Shown piece by piece: positions 1 through 12,184 of a DNA stretch of 64,000 nucleotides (position 1 is the stretch's first letter; the number at the start of each line of letters is the position of its first letter). The translations under genes and the position numbers were made by a program. A model generated the notes under the pieces. It ran no database searches. It was not told the DNA's origin and saw only the letters and a program-made list of their open reading frames with translations. This DNA is from Phanerodontia chrysosporium (lineage: Eukaryota > Basidiomycota > Agaricomycetes > Polyporales > Phanerochaetaceae): assembly GCA_001910725.1 (NCBI GenBank), contig MJGA01000006.1:1736001-1800000 (forward strand), in the 5' to 3' direction.

Positions 1-380
1 ATCAAGATGGTCGCACCTGCCGTGACCTATAATGGGAGCGTATGCCAGTCAACCGCCCACCTCCTTACCTCTCGCAGCATACGGACGAGGTACGTTCAGT
101 CGTCTCACAAACTAACCTTGCTCATACCTTTTGTAGGTCTTGCGCGAGCTGGGGTACGAAGACTTGCAAATCGAGCAACTGAGGAAGAACCGGATTGTTT
201 GAGACATCCGAATCCGTCGATACCCCTTTTCCTCCCTGCCGCACGGAACTTCCGGTGCATGCATTACACTATGTACAATACGATGGAGTATACAACTACA
301 AGGACTACGTGGAATGGTTCAGACCTAAGCGAAAGACACCTGGCCTTCCGGCTTCGAACTAGCGAACGAGTCGGACCCGT

Positions 381-1706
381 TCACCCCGGAATGATGCTAG
401 AGTACCCGGAGAACATCGTAGACTTGGGCGCGGCACTCACCAGAGCCTCGTTCGCCGCGAAGTTCATAGTGTCCAGTGGCACCGTGGAACTGCCGTCAGT
501 GCCCGGCTTGAAGATGCGTGCGTTTTTGCTGCGCGTCCATCGCGAGTGCACGTCGTTGGACGTCAGCTGCAGCGCAGCGAGGATGATGATCATCGTAGGA
601 GTGATCGCCTGCGCAGGTTTACTGAAAAGCCGGGGCTGGACTGAGAGAGAGAGAGCGTACCGTGAGTTGCGCGATTGGGTCATACACGATGTAGAACGCG
701 TTGGAGCCCAGGAAGTAGAGCGTAAGCTCGCAGATGAGCGCGACGGAATAGATCATCCCGGACTCGATGATGATCACGAGCACCCGCCAGTATCTGAAGC
801 TCGCGGTGCCACCGCCTAGGCGAAGCATGTACCTCCACCGACCAGCGTGAGCGCGTCGCGGTTCCAGGAATAGCGCGAAACATCTCACCAGACCCGCAAC
901 GCGATGAGGACCGTCACGACCACGTTCGTCGCCAAGGACAGGCTGAAGAGCGACCCGTTCCAGATCTGCAGGCTGTGCGCAAACGCGCTGTGCAGCTTCT
1001 TGGCACGCGCGAAGTACACCGTCTGTGCGAAGCCGCAGACTGCAGGCGGGCGTGCACGAGGCGATTTTAGTCTGTGAGGCGGTTCTGTGGCGGGCGCATG
1101 TGCTTACTGGCTGACGCGATGATGAGCAAAATCGGGACGATGCACATCTTCCAGTCCCGGCCCCAGACAAGGAAGCACCGCCAAACCTGGGCGATTGCGT
1201 TAGCGTCTGCTACGCGATGAATAGACTCCTCCCGCACTCACCACGACGCTGTCTCCAATGATCGACTAGAAGCACAGAGGACCGGTCAGAGTCTGATAGA
1301 AGCGACGTGAGGCGCGTAAATACGCACATTGACGGTGTGTATCCCGACTTTTACGACATTGGCGGGGATGGAGACGTCTGAGAAGAAGGCACCTGGGCCT
1401 CCTGGCCGGTCGCGCAAGACGATGAAGCCCTCGATGAGGCGTTGGAATCCCAGCGAGACGTGGGCGGTCGAAAAACTGAACATGATCACTGCAATGCCCA
1501 CCAGTATCTTGTTGATTTTCGGCGTACGTCGGCGGATCGTGAGCATGGTGAGACACGCCCAGAACAGGACGAAATTCATCCCTGGGAGGCATGGCGAAGT
1601 CATTAGCAGCGCGGGAAGGAGCCATAAGCCACTCACCGTAGAACATAGTCTCGAGCCAAATGGCAGACAAGTACGCCTTGTCGAGAGCGATGTCGGGGCC
1701 AGCCAT
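381..1706 (-). CDS. Seven-span integral membrane protein (expanded Agaricomycete family)
   Basis: Function is unknown; the protein resembles a large Agaricomycete family of polytopic membrane proteins. Seven exons can be placed with GT-AG borders and consistent phases: 1637-1706, 1328-1581, 1242-1265, 1108-1186, 889-1039, 661-832 and 381-608, giving about 325 residues. Start is the ATG at 1706, because the following DKAYLSAIWLETMFYG is the family-like beginning. Recognisable pieces are GMNFVLFWACLTML (span 1), GIAVIMFSFSTAHVSLGF (span 2), VWRCFLVWGRDWK, IIIESGMIYSVALICELTL and AITPTMIIILAAL (last span), then a roughly 65-residue soluble Ser/Thr-rich tail ending at TGA 381. Exon 3 is only 24 nt and encodes SIIGDSVV, typical of this intron-dense family. 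The family assignment rests on remembered motif style; the exon structure is read directly. Confidence 0.8.
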
Positions 1707-3345
1707 CGTGGTGGTATTCTGCAATGCAAGAGGGGATGTTTCCCGGGGATGAAGCTCCGCAGAGAGCATGGGTTTTGTACCCCCTGGTCCCTGCAATCAG
1801 ATCAGAAGTAAACCGCCTTGCGGGTATTGCCATCATGCACACCTTCCCAATTTTCGCGAACATCAGGCGCACTTGTTGCCGCAAGGCTTGGGTTCTCAAT
1901 GAATCCACAGTTTGATACGTTCTTGGCCTCCGCTTGGCTGCGAGGCCGCTTCGCCGTCCGTCCTCTTCGTCATCTGTCACCGCGCTGGCCATGCCCATCT
2001 TCTCGGAACGGCCGCGGCAGGTACAGAACCTGGAGCTGTATTGCGTCTAATCAGCAGCAGCATGTTCGCGAGCGACAACGAAACCTAAAAAGGCTCCGCA
2101 TGTCACGCGGTCAGTATACGGACCCGCGCGCCCCGCACCGCATTGTTGAAGACGAAAGCCTGGCGTCCATGTTACATCTCCGTTCGCATCTTACCACAGC
2201 CAAATAAGCTAAGGCTAGCATTCGTTTTCCCATGCTGCTGTGACTGCAATGCGCACGTTTGCAGCCTCTACGGACGCTGTCCGCTATAGCCCTGGAGATT
2301 GTGAGCAAGACATCAAGTTTCTCAGATGTGCGCTCACCAGAGTACCCACCGCGATATAATCTACAAACCGAGACACGCTTTAGGTGATGAGAAGCCGGGC
2401 TGCTCCAGAGACACTTCTGGACTAACAGGTATGAATCACTGTATGGTTAGCCGCGGCCCGCGGCGGGTCACTCGCGGAAGGGCATAGCCGTACTAGACTA
2501 GGCATCGATGCCACAGCTGACCTCCTCTTTGGTGGGGATGGAGGCCCATTTCGGGTCCTTGAAGGGCTGGAGGAAGAGAAGTTGGAGCTGGAAGCGAGTA
2601 GAATTAAGCCACAGTACTGCTACTAGACCGAGTCACAACGGGCTGACTGGCCACTGCCAAAGCGTGGTATGTGCAAGTTGCCCACTGCTCTGGGATATCG
2701 TGAGATGGTAGGGGCGTTGGGCATCTCGCCGGAGCGCCGTTGCAGGCGGATCGGGGCGCGTGAGTTGCCCTCTCCGGATGCGGCCAGCGGTCCCGCCCGG
2801 CTCAGGTCTCTGTGATCGATCTGCCCTTCGTGGCGTCAGGAACAGAGTTCGAGACATTTGTTGACGTAGCGCGCACTGGATTATCGCCTGGAAAGTACAC
2901 AGGAGCGTTCGTACTCTGCTTGTCGAAACAACAGCGAATGGGTATCGGTACGCTAGTCAGTGGCGGCATAACGCAGCATGTACATGTACTCGAAAGAAGG
3001 GTAGGCCGTGCCCGTAGAGCAAGAGCAGGCGAAGGAAGAATCATACAAATGGACATTCAAGATGAATGTAGGCGAAGAAAAAATGCAACTGCCATAGGAC
3101 GCAAAGGTCTACGATGAGCGATATAGGCACGACTGTACAGCTAGTATGTACACACAATTTTGCGCCTCCAGAGTCGAGTATACAAGAGGTTATATAGTTA
3201 CTTGAGATGAGCAGCATGCTTGTATGCGCGAGATAGCACCATCTGTGATGGACGTCAGGGTCAAACACAACCGACTCCAAAGCAACTTGCGTACCAGAGA
3301 GCAAGATTCACTGTCGAGAAGACACCAGCATCGTCCATCCGCGCT
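1707..3345. other. Intergenic region without a supported gene
   Basis: Only short overlapping frames on both strands occur here, with no domain, signal peptide or convincing splice structure. It lies upstream of the membrane-protein gene and downstream of the SH3 gene, both on minus. I see no repeat or RNA gene in it. Confidence 0.5.
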
Positions 3346-5569
3346 CTAGTACGAGACCGAACTCGCGGGTCGATCGGGCCCCGCGTACGTGCTCAGCCGC
3401 TTCTCCGCCAAGAAGGTGCCGAGGTCCTGGTGGGGCATGCGCAGGCAGTCGATGGGGAACAGGCCGCGCGCCGCGGTACCAATGTTCTCCGCGAACGCCC
3501 ACCCGTCGTCGTAGCGCTTGAAGACGTGCAGGCGGTCGCCGGGCGCGACCGACATCTCGTCGTCGCGGCGCGCGACGAACGGCCGGCGCGCGACCTCGAC
3601 CGCGCTGAAGTGCGCCGCGGTCGTGTCCGCGGTCAGGAACGACTCGACCGTGTGCCCCGCGTCGCTCTCCGCGGGATCGAGGAACGGGTCGCCGTCCGCG
3701 AACGGGTCCGCGTGCGACTGCGCCGTCGCGTAGGCGGACGTCGCGAGCGAGTCCGGCGAGGTCGAGCACGCGCGCGGCGACGTGTGCTGCGTCGACGAGC
3801 GCCGTGGCGGCATCGGGAAGGAGAAGCTCTCGCTCGGCGTGAAGGGCCGCACGGAGAGGGGCGTTACGGGCGTGCGCGGTTCGTCGTCGGTTGGGGGGTC
3901 GGGTATGAGCAGAACGTGCGGCGTCGATCCGTTGATAGGCGTGTCGAGGGCGCTAGGGCCGCTTGAAGCTGTGTCATAGCTGCCCGTGCTTGATCGGCTG
4001 CCGCTGCGGAAAGTCGGGGAAGGCGGAGACGCGGTCGTCGCGACGGACAAGGGCAAGGCGATGACGTACGTGTTCGTACCCTGCATCTGCGGCGGCGTAC
4101 TCTGCATAGGCACGCTGGGCACAAGCGGTGCAGGCGATACGCCGCGCATGGAGAATGGATCAGGGTTGTGTTCGTAGCTGGTGCCAAAGCTGCTGCGAAC
4201 GGACGGCGCGGGGTTTCCACGAAGATAGACCGAGCAGTCGACTGCAGTTGCACCGTATGCGGCCTTCTCACCATTGAACCACTGCTTCCGACGGGCGAGT
4301 CTCTGCGCAATAGCGCGGCGGCGACAGCAGAAGAACAGCAGTGCCAGTAGAAACAGCACACCAATGACGACCAGAACCGCGACTATCGCAGTTGACAGGC
4401 CGTGGTGCGAGTCTGATCCAGACGAGCCATTCGGGTCCGAACTGTTTCCGCCCCGCCACCGTTTCCACTAGATGTACCATCTGGGCCCGAGTTGCCGGGA
4501 GATGCCCCGTAAGCACCGGTAGCTAGTGACCCCGCCGCGGTAAAGGTCACGATCGTAGACGTGCCGGAAAACGGATTGACAACGCTGCTCTGCGTGGCGA
4601 GGTCGGCGCCTGGGTTGGCCACTGCGTTCTGGGTGGGTATCGGTACGGGTTGTCCGTCTGGCAGTGTGAGCGTATGCACCGGCGCGGAGCCCGTCAGCGA
4701 GAAGGTGTGCAGGGCGGTACCTGAGCCGCCGACAGATGCTGGCTGCGACGCTGGCTCCAGGGCCGTGGTCCCGTCAGCTGCCCCGGATACCTGCGACGCG
4801 CTCGGAGACGCGCCGTTCCCTGGCGTCTGGCCGCCTGCCGATGCGCCGCTACCGCCGTCCACAACGCTTGGCTGACTGGGAGACACCCCGCCAGGAGCGC
4901 CTCCTCCCCCTGGCCGGGAGGCGGTTGCGGAGGCAGAGGAGACGGCGCCTGCGGGCGGATTTGCGGCGCCGATGATGGCGATGGCGCGCCAGGTTGGGGA
5001 ACCGACACATGCACAGGCGGTTGTGGCGGTTGAGGCATCGGCGCAAGTTGAGACAACGCAGGCACCGGCGGTGTGGGCACGGGCAAATTTGCAGGTGTGA
5101 CGGGCGGCGGAGATGGAGGTTCAGGCGTGTTCGCAGGTGGAGCAGGCGCAGGAGGCGTCGGCACAGGCGCAGGCGCAGAGGTGGGTTGCGGGGAAGCGAC
5201 AGGCAACGGTGTGGAAGTTACAACAGGAACACTGACAGGAGGACTGGGGGGGCTCACAGGCGTCGCGGTCGCCGTGGGTGTCACGGGACCGCTCGTGGGT
5301 TCGGGCGCGGGCGCGGTTGTGCGTGGCGGCGGGGTCGGGATCGGCAGGGAAATGAGCGGGGGCAGCGATGCAAGCGGGGGCAGGTTTGAGGGAAAGTTGC
5401 TGAGGTCTGAGGCAGGTATGCCGCCAACAAGAGGGTCTAGGATCGGGCTCAGGAGCGGGATATTGGAGGGCACTGGGACGGGGAGGTTGAGCAGAGCCGG
5501 GTCGCGTGCCTCGAGTCCCTGGCCATGCCGCGCTCGAAGCCTCTTGACGAGGCGTGTACCTGCATGCAT
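3346..5569 (-). CDS. FUS1-like single-pass membrane protein with C-terminal SH3 domain (frame interrupted twice)
   Basis: The product would have a Pro/Ser/Thr-rich extracellular region, one membrane span and a cytoplasmic tail ending in an SH3 domain, the architecture of yeast Fus1-type cortical adaptors at cell-fusion or growth sites. The ATG at 5569 begins about 220 residues of low-complexity Pro/Ser/Thr sequence. The span is TAIVAVLVVIGVLFLLALLF, followed by a basic stop-transfer CCRRR. The SH3 domain occupies the last 75 residues: RRPFVARRDDEMSV, the ALYDY-like strand; RYDDGWAF with the ligand-binding Trp; and GLFPIDCL, the usual G-x-FP motif. Two frame changes are needed, near 4906-4910 (C run) and 4449-4455. 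Each is repaired by adding one base in a G/C run, although introns of suitable length are not excluded. No N-terminal signal peptide is obvious. Confidence 0.72.
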
Positions 5570-8500
5570 ACGTCTGGAGTGTGAGCAAATGAAACCGAAG
5601 GAAGGGACCGTCGAGGTAAACGAAGGGGCAGGCGAAACGAATGTGGGTGGGCCGTCGCGAGGGCGGCGGCGGGGTAGGCTGGCTGGGGGTGGGCGGTGGG
5701 CGTAAAGAACAAGCTAGCCCGCGGGTGTATGAGAAGTAGCTGGCAGCATCAAGTATGCACACGGTCTCGGACGTGCAGCGTGCGGATTATTCTGCGCGCG
5801 GCAGCTCTCGCGGACAATTGGGGATGCACGTGGATGCCTCTGATGCCGAACGCGTCTGTTGATCCTCCTCCAGCCCCTTCCCTCCTCCCTCCATGTTTCT
5901 CCGCCTTCTCTTCGCCATATTCAATATCGTATTCGTTTAGCCTCAGACACTCTCCCTGCGCACAGAAGGACACCAGTCTCGCAGCCCGAGCCCTCCCCTC
6001 CGACTGTCGCTGGCCGCCTCCAGCTGGTTCTGATCCACTCCTCGTCTTCCTCGCCCGGATCCAGCTGACAGCCTGCTGGGGAATACCAACTACCACAATG
6101 TCCGCGCGGCGATGCTCGTCTGACAGGCGTGGAGGCCGTCCTATGTGATTACCGCGTCATCCCCGTCCCTTGCCCTGGCGACCTTCGCGCGCTTTGCACG
6201 CCTGTGAGACATCCAACACGCCGGCACCACCCTATCCGACGTCTGTCACCGCGACATGACACCTGCTCGCCATATGATGGTGGAGAGTTGCCACGGCGAA
6301 TGCCTTCTGTGCCGTAGTTGCTGCGGGCAAAGCATGGGATCAGTAGGCCATGGTAACGGTGAGCACGCCTGTAATTCTCCCATTGGTTGCTGAACACAAA
6401 TCATAGTCATCATATTCAAAGCCAAATGGATGGATTTACGAACAGTCGCTGATCAGAACGACGATAGCCAGTCGTCAGCAGTTGAGTACTCCCACATCGT
6501 GTGTATATATGTCACTCGGCCCAGCTTCTTTTACTCTGGTCGCAGCAATCCGTTCACCCCGCACCCTCGGTTGCGATTCAGGGCTTTGCATGAAGTTCGT
6601 GTTGCTGCTGCATATATCCAAGGCGTCGTCCAGCGGACAGCGCGTGCAATAGCGCTGCAGCGCAGACACTCCGCGGGAGGCTGCCTTCGAAGCCTCTGCG
6701 CGGATCCGACGGCCGTGTTCGACAACATGGGCCCTGGGGTGCCCGTTACGAGACTACGTGTGAATGGCTGTAGCACGCCGGACACCCACTTCTCTTGACT
6801 TGCTCGTTCTCAGCTTGTGACGCCCTCTTCCCATCTCGGTCTAATCACTGTCGACTTCAACCACTCCCGACTCAAGGCAGAGCTCGCAATGTGTGCGGTA
6901 GTCTTTCGTCCCAGGGGCCACCATCCAGCAGTCCACCGACCCGCCCACGGTCCGTCTGGAAGTGGCGCGAAGTATCTATTAGGCATGTAACTGCGTATAA
7001 ATACACCAGCCATCGCGCTGTATACCCAGCACTCCTGTACAGTATGTACTGCAATGCACACTCAGCATACGACCTCGGCGCTCCGCGGCAAGACAGTCGC
7101 GGGCGCTTCCGAGTCTCTCTCCCACGCGCGGACTACTGCCTGCGCTGCAGCAACGGTTTCTCCTGGCTTTGCACAAAACATATCTTTATCCTATCTCTCC
7201 ATGCACTTGGAAGCTCTACAGCTATAAGCCCCCGGTGCTTCCTCGCTACGCCCGCACGAATAGCTCGTGGTATGGACGGTTGAGCTTCCCTCGGGCACGG
7301 CAAGTCGTTCCCAGCTGCACTTCAGCAACACGGTCTCAAGTGCATCTGTCCCCGTGACGCTCTGCGCACTTCGAAGTTGCTGTATAGACAGCGGCAGTGA
7401 GTCAGGAGGGGTGCAGTGCCCACAGGGAGGGCATCGTTCCAAGGTCACTTTGCTCTTGAACTGCCGTCGTGCGACTCATGTGCTATACCTGGACAGCCAT
7501 GGACCCGCCGGTTCCTACATATGAAGTTCCCTGGGAGCAGACGTACGTCTGCCACGATTGTCAATGTCATCGAATCGATGGTCAGGGGACCTGGCGTCAG
7601 GTATGCGGCGGACATGCCAGGGCGTGTAGGCACGCACGATCCTGGGCCCTGAGGCCTGACGCACTGGACGCAAACGCCGACTGCGACGGACATCACGAAG
7701 CCCGCCCTGTCCTCTCCCGTGAGTGCGCCAGGACCGTCTATCACATGCGAGGCGCGCCCGCCGCGAAGGTTTCGGGGCCATTCCCTGCTCTCCAGCGCAC
7801 ACGCCGTGTGTCCGCACGTCGCAGCGGGCGATTGTGAGGCCACCACGGCCAACGTAAACGTCTTTTCTGGCAGCAATGCCTGCGCGCCGAGCCGTGCCCG
7901 TCATCCGACTCGCGTCGGGCCTCCCGCCGTCGCGCGACCCCCACGCGCACAGCCCCCCCCCCCCCCCCTTCCCAGCGTCCGCGCGGCCCTTGCGCACCTC
8001 CCACGCGACCGCCGGCACATGCGTCGCACCATGTCCTTGTGAGCGGCCTCCCCGGTCAACCAGGGCCCTATCAGCAGCGGGCGGCCGGCGATGTGCACGC
8101 AGCGACGTCCCCTGCAGGTGGTGCACCGCTCCGTCTCGCACGGAGGTTTGTCGCCTGCAGAAGACGGGCGTCGATGTGTCTGCGGGGTGTGGCCGCGCCA
8201 GGCGCGGAGACTCGACTCGTCCGGTGGCGCGCGTCGCGCGCTCCTGCGCCATGGCGGTGCATCCGAACGGTGCTGCAACGCAGAACGTCTTTGCGGCCGC
8301 TTGGCACTCGGCGCAGCGCGCGGCGTGCAGTGGCATCGATGCTGCAGGGCCAGACGAGCGAGGGTGCACCTCGAAATCACGGTGCGAACGCACGCCGTCT
8401 TGTCCTTCTCGGGCACCCGACCGCAGAAAGCAGACCCCACGCGCGGCGCACCTGCTGCGATGCCAGCCGCGACAAGCACAATCTCCGTCCCGCAGGCCCC

Positions 8501-10864
8501 CCATCGCCCGATCGTAATCGCGGCGCGGGGAAGGAGAGAGGGGCCCTCGCTCAGGGCCCTGCGTGCGTCAGGTGCGTCGCCTTCGCCGGCTGATAGACAA
8601 CAGCAGGACCCTGTGCCGCTGGGGGTGCACCCTGGCTACACTCGAATAGAAGGCACAGCACGCGCTCCGCGGCCGCGTCGACCCCGTTTTTTCTTCTCTG
8701 CAGCAGGTGGCACGACGGCACGCGTTGCGGGCGGCGTCACGGTCTCCATCCCGGGCAGATCGCTCGCGGTCGCGTGGGCCGTGCGCGCGAGGCAGGGTGC
8801 CTGTGCTCGCGCGGCGTTTCCCACGCATCGCGCCGAGAAGCTCTCCCGCCCGGGTGACGCCACTCGCTCACATTCGTGCGGGCTCCACAACGCCGCCCCG
8901 GGAGGGAGATTGACGGCGCGATTCGGCGCGTGTGCGCCCGCCAGTCGCCCATCGTGCGCGCGCGTCCGCCCCGTCCTCCCGCATCTAGCTTCGAACACCG
9001 GCGTTTGCAAATTGCTTGGGGCGGGGGCCTGCCCCCTCGTTCTGCCCCGAAGGCATGCCGGTGCAGGGGCCTGGCGCGCGCATGCTTCGAATGGGCGGGG
9101 ACCCTGCAGCCTTGATCAAAGGCGGCATGGCGGGCCCAGTATGAGATACAGACAACCAAAAGGGTGACGCACGGGATGAAGATGCAGGCTCGCTAGCGAT
9201 GGCCGTGCGCTGCCGTGCGATAGGCTGCACATTGGGTCAGTTGTCCTCCCAAGTATGCACATCGCGCTTCGAAGACGGATAGGCTGGCGTCGCGCGCGGC
9301 ATCTCGGGTGGCGCAGCACACACGTAACGTAACCGTGGCCGTCGTCGAACAATACGCCGTTGTGCATGCACGGGCAGCGAGCGCGCAGTTCGCCGGGGGC
9401 GTCGCCCCTGCGCAAGTGATGGCCAAGCTGCCTGTTATGTCACCAGGGGAGGGGCACGCCGTTCCTGGCAACGACATCTGTTTGATTGCGTTGGAATTGG
9501 GGGAGTGATGACGCGGCGGCGAGAGAAAGCACCCTCCTCCTCGACGACGGGCGCCGCGCTACCGAACGCGTGGCTTCGCGTTTGCCGTGGTGGCGGCGCC
9601 AAGCCCACGCGCGCGCGCACAAGCGACACACGCTGCATCACACTCCGCAGCGGGGCGGCGACCCAGCACACAGGCTCGTCCGGACCCGTTATGGTGCGCT
9701 CCGCGGCCTCTGCTGCTGCCAGGCATGTCGCTGAGCACAGGCTCCACACGGCGTGCAGCAGAAACAACGCTTGTCTCGGTATCAGAACGCGAAGCCGCGG
9801 GCGGACAGCGCAGTGACTTTGAGGGGGGCTGCACGAACGCCTGGAGGTGGAGAGGCTTCCGCCCTTCTGAGTTGTGCAAAAGCGGGCTAGCGGTAACTGG
9901 GGTGCGAAGGGGGACCCTTGCCGAGGAGGCTGGTGTGAACCCGAGTGCGCTGCACGCATCCGAGGGGGCCGATGCACGCTGCGGGGATCACAAAGGGATC
10001 GCTAGAGGACACTTCCGCATTAGGCGAACGTGCTTCATTTCGAGCTGTGGTGCAAGAACGTTCTCACGGGCTGCTTGCAGCGTCGGCTCCACAGCAGGGC
10101 CTGCCTCTTCCGAGAACAACTCGCGCACAGAGCAGAGCGAGCCTCGCAAGCGAAATTTTGAGCAGCCGCTTTTGGCTCTGCTTCGATGCATGTGCAAATT
10201 TCGGCGAGGCTATTTGTCGACGCTGAGTGAGGCGGGATCTGCTGGCGCCGCAAAGCCGGGCCAACCTTTGATCGCTTGGATTTCCTTATCAGGCGCTGGA
10301 TTGTGGCGTCCATCAGGCGCCCCGTGGTGGCACTGCCCGTTGCCGCAGCCGCGGTTGCCGCCTCTCGCTCGCTCCCACCGTCAATCGGGGGTTGCGTTCG
10401 CTCCGTGCACCCTGGTCAAATCGGCCTGTGCACTCGCGCAGGGCCGCTGGGCCCATGTCCGGTCGGCCGTCGTGCAATTTGCAGCAGGCCAAAGTGCGTC
10501 CGCGCGCCGGCGGGGGACCCTAGAAAAAACGCCACGAGGGGAACGGGGCAGCGGTGCGACAGCGGACGGCGGCGCTGACGGCGGGGCGGCGACTGCGGAG
10601 GGCGGCCGAGGAGTTTTCTGGAGAGGGATCGATGGCCGTCGGTGGCCCAAAAAGGCAGGATCGGGGAGCCGATTGGGGTGGCTTCGGCGGGGCGCTTCCT
10701 TATCTGGAGGCCGCCTTGTCCGACCGCCCGGGGTGATCTCTCTCCCTCCGATCTGCCACAAGCGCTCCACTGCACCCTCCGCTCGATGGCTCAACAGAAC
10801 ATCACAAAATTAACCTCGCTGCTTGCTTTCACCGTCTTGCCCATGACAAACGCTCGTGGCCCCT
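5570..10864. other. Long gene-free region, GC-rich from about 7.5 kb
   Basis: About 5.3 kb without a gene I can support. 5.6-7.5 kb has mixed composition and includes a pyrimidine-rich tract on the plus strand (about 5860-5930) upstream of the SH3 gene. From about 7.5 to 10.8 kb the sequence is very G/C-rich, so long frames arise by chance on both strands (the largest is 408 codons at 9587-10813). Their translations are Arg/Ala/Pro/Cys-rich with no domains, and overlapping frames on the other strand look just as good. It contains a 16-base C run. Confidence 0.5.
7953..7968. repeat. 16-base poly-C run
   Basis: An uninterrupted run of 16 C bases in the GC-rich gene-free region. Such runs are prone to length error in sequencing and can form i-motif or G-quadruplex structures. 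No gene effect is visible. Confidence 0.9.
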
Positions 10865-10872
10865 TGACGTCA
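10865..10872 (+). promoter_or_regulatory. CRE/ATF-type palindrome upstream of the HAD phosphatase
   Basis: The perfect palindrome TGACGTCA is the classical bZIP (CREB/ATF/Sko1-like) site. It lies 151 nt upstream of the phosphatase ATG and just upstream of a TATA box. In yeast, osmostress genes such as glycerol-phosphate phosphatases can be controlled through such sites; that link here is inference. Confidence 0.5.
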
Positions 10873-10896
10873 AATCCGCACAATGCTCACAGAACG

Positions 10897-10906
10897 TATA
10901 TATAAG
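10897..10906 (+). promoter_or_regulatory. TATA box of the HAD phosphatase gene
   Basis: The sequence TATATATAAG lies 117 nt before the ATG at 11023 and is followed by a C/T-rich stretch typical of fungal transcription start regions. Confidence 0.6.
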
Positions 10907-11022
10907 TCCCCTCCTCGCCGCCCTCCAACTCCAGGCAATCCCTGTCTTTCACACATACCACCTTCCTCTTCATACCCCATAGACTCGTTTACGACTCTTC
11001 TGCCACGACCCTCTCATCCATC

Positions 11023-12184
11023 ATGTCGTCTCAGCAGCAACAACCCGTCGCCACCTTCTACGCCGATGCCGTCCTCTTTGACATGGTAAGTCTCTCTCGC
11101 CACCCCATCTCTCTCCCATCTGCTCACCACGACCGCCACAGGACGGCACACTCACCGACTCCATCGCCGCCGTCGAGGCCGCCTGGGGCAAGGTCGCACA
11201 GGACATCGGGCAGGACCCGGCCTACGTGATCGCCGCCACCCACGGCAAGCGCGCCGTCGACAACCTCGCCCAGTTCAAGCCGCACATCAAGGAGCACGAG
11301 ATGGACGCCGAGGTCGCCGCCTTCGAGGAGTCCATCCTCTACTTTGCCGACGCCTACCACAAGCACGGCCCCGGCTCGCAGCCGGGCACCCCCGTCGACT
11401 CGGGCGCGACGACCCCCGCGCTCACGCCCTCGAGCTCCGCGCCCTCGTCCCGCGCGCCCTCGCGCACGTCGTCCTTTGCCGGCGGCATCGCGCAGCTCGC
11501 GAGCTTCCGCCGCCCGTCGTTCCTCAGCCGCCTCAGCGGGCTCCTCACCATGTCGTCGCTCCGCGAGGGCGAGCAGGCGACGTTCGACGACCCGATCATG
11601 GAGGAGCAGCACCAGGAGATGGTCGAGCAGGAGGGCAAGCTCCAGAAGCACCAGCTCCAGGCGTGGCAGCTCGAGGCCGCCGCCGTCGACCGCTCCGTGC
11701 GCATCCTCCCCGGTGTCAAGAAGATGATCTCGTCCATCCCGGAGGGCCGCTACGCCGTCGCCACCTCTGGCGCAAAGACATATGGTGGGTTTCCGCGCTG
11801 AGCCTTCACCCAAGACGTCTGCTGACGCCTTTCCTCCCAGCTTACGGCTGCATGACCCGCGTCGGCATCACGCCACCCAAGGTGACGATCACCGCGGACG
11901 ACAAGCGTCTCAAGGCCGGCAAGCCCGCGCCCGACCCGTTCCTGCTCGCGGCAAAGGAGCTCGGCTTCGACGCGAAGAACTGCGTCGTCTTCGAGGACTC
12001 GCCGTCGGGCATCAAGGCGGGCGTCGCGAGCGGCGCGACCGTCATCGCCGTCTGCACGAGCCACGAGCGCAGCAAGATCGAGAACTGCGGCGCGCACTAC
12101 CTCGTCGAGAACATGGAGAAGGTCACCTGCGAGCCCGTCGAGCAGGACGGCCAGCTCAAGCTCAGGTTCTCCGTCTACGCATAA
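11023..12184 (+). CDS. HAD-superfamily sugar/glycerol phosphatase (GPP/DOG-like)
   Basis: Likely a cytosolic phosphatase of the glycerol-3-phosphate / 2-deoxyglucose-6-phosphate phosphatase group. Three exons, 11023-11085, 11142-11784 and 11841-12184, give 349 residues. Motif I is FDMDGTLTDS (nucleophile Asp20, general acid Asp22), with intron 1 falling between Met21 and Asp22. Motif II is ATSGAKTY, the motif III region is KAGKPAPDP, and motif IV is FEDSPSG. Between the first helices and motif II lies an unusually long Ser/Thr/Pro-rich insertion (about residues 95-190, PGTPVDSGATTPALTPSSS and beyond), making the protein roughly 100 residues longer than yeast GPP1. This could be a regulatory loop in the cap domain. 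A CRE-like palindrome and a TATA box precede the gene. Substrate is inferred from the family only. Confidence 0.88.

Noticed and set aside
655..665. GA microsatellite next to the last intron donor of the seven-span gene
   Set aside because: Only a few GA units inside an intron; no functional sign.
4994..5705. Plus-strand Gly/Arg-rich frames opposite the SH3 gene
   Set aside because: Mirror images of the Pro/Ser/Thr-rich minus-strand coding sequence.
7515..8504. 329-codon minus-strand frame
   Set aside because: Same composition-driven noise, overlapped by a 213-codon and a 358-codon frame on plus; no splice or family support.
9587..10813. 408-codon plus-strand frame
   Set aside because: Lies in the G/C-rich island; Arg/Ala/Cys-rich, no domain, equally long frames on the other strand, and it runs into the HAD phosphatase promoter region.
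11124..11813. 229-codon minus-strand frame opposite the HAD phosphatase
   Set aside because: Antisense shadow of a well-supported coding exon.
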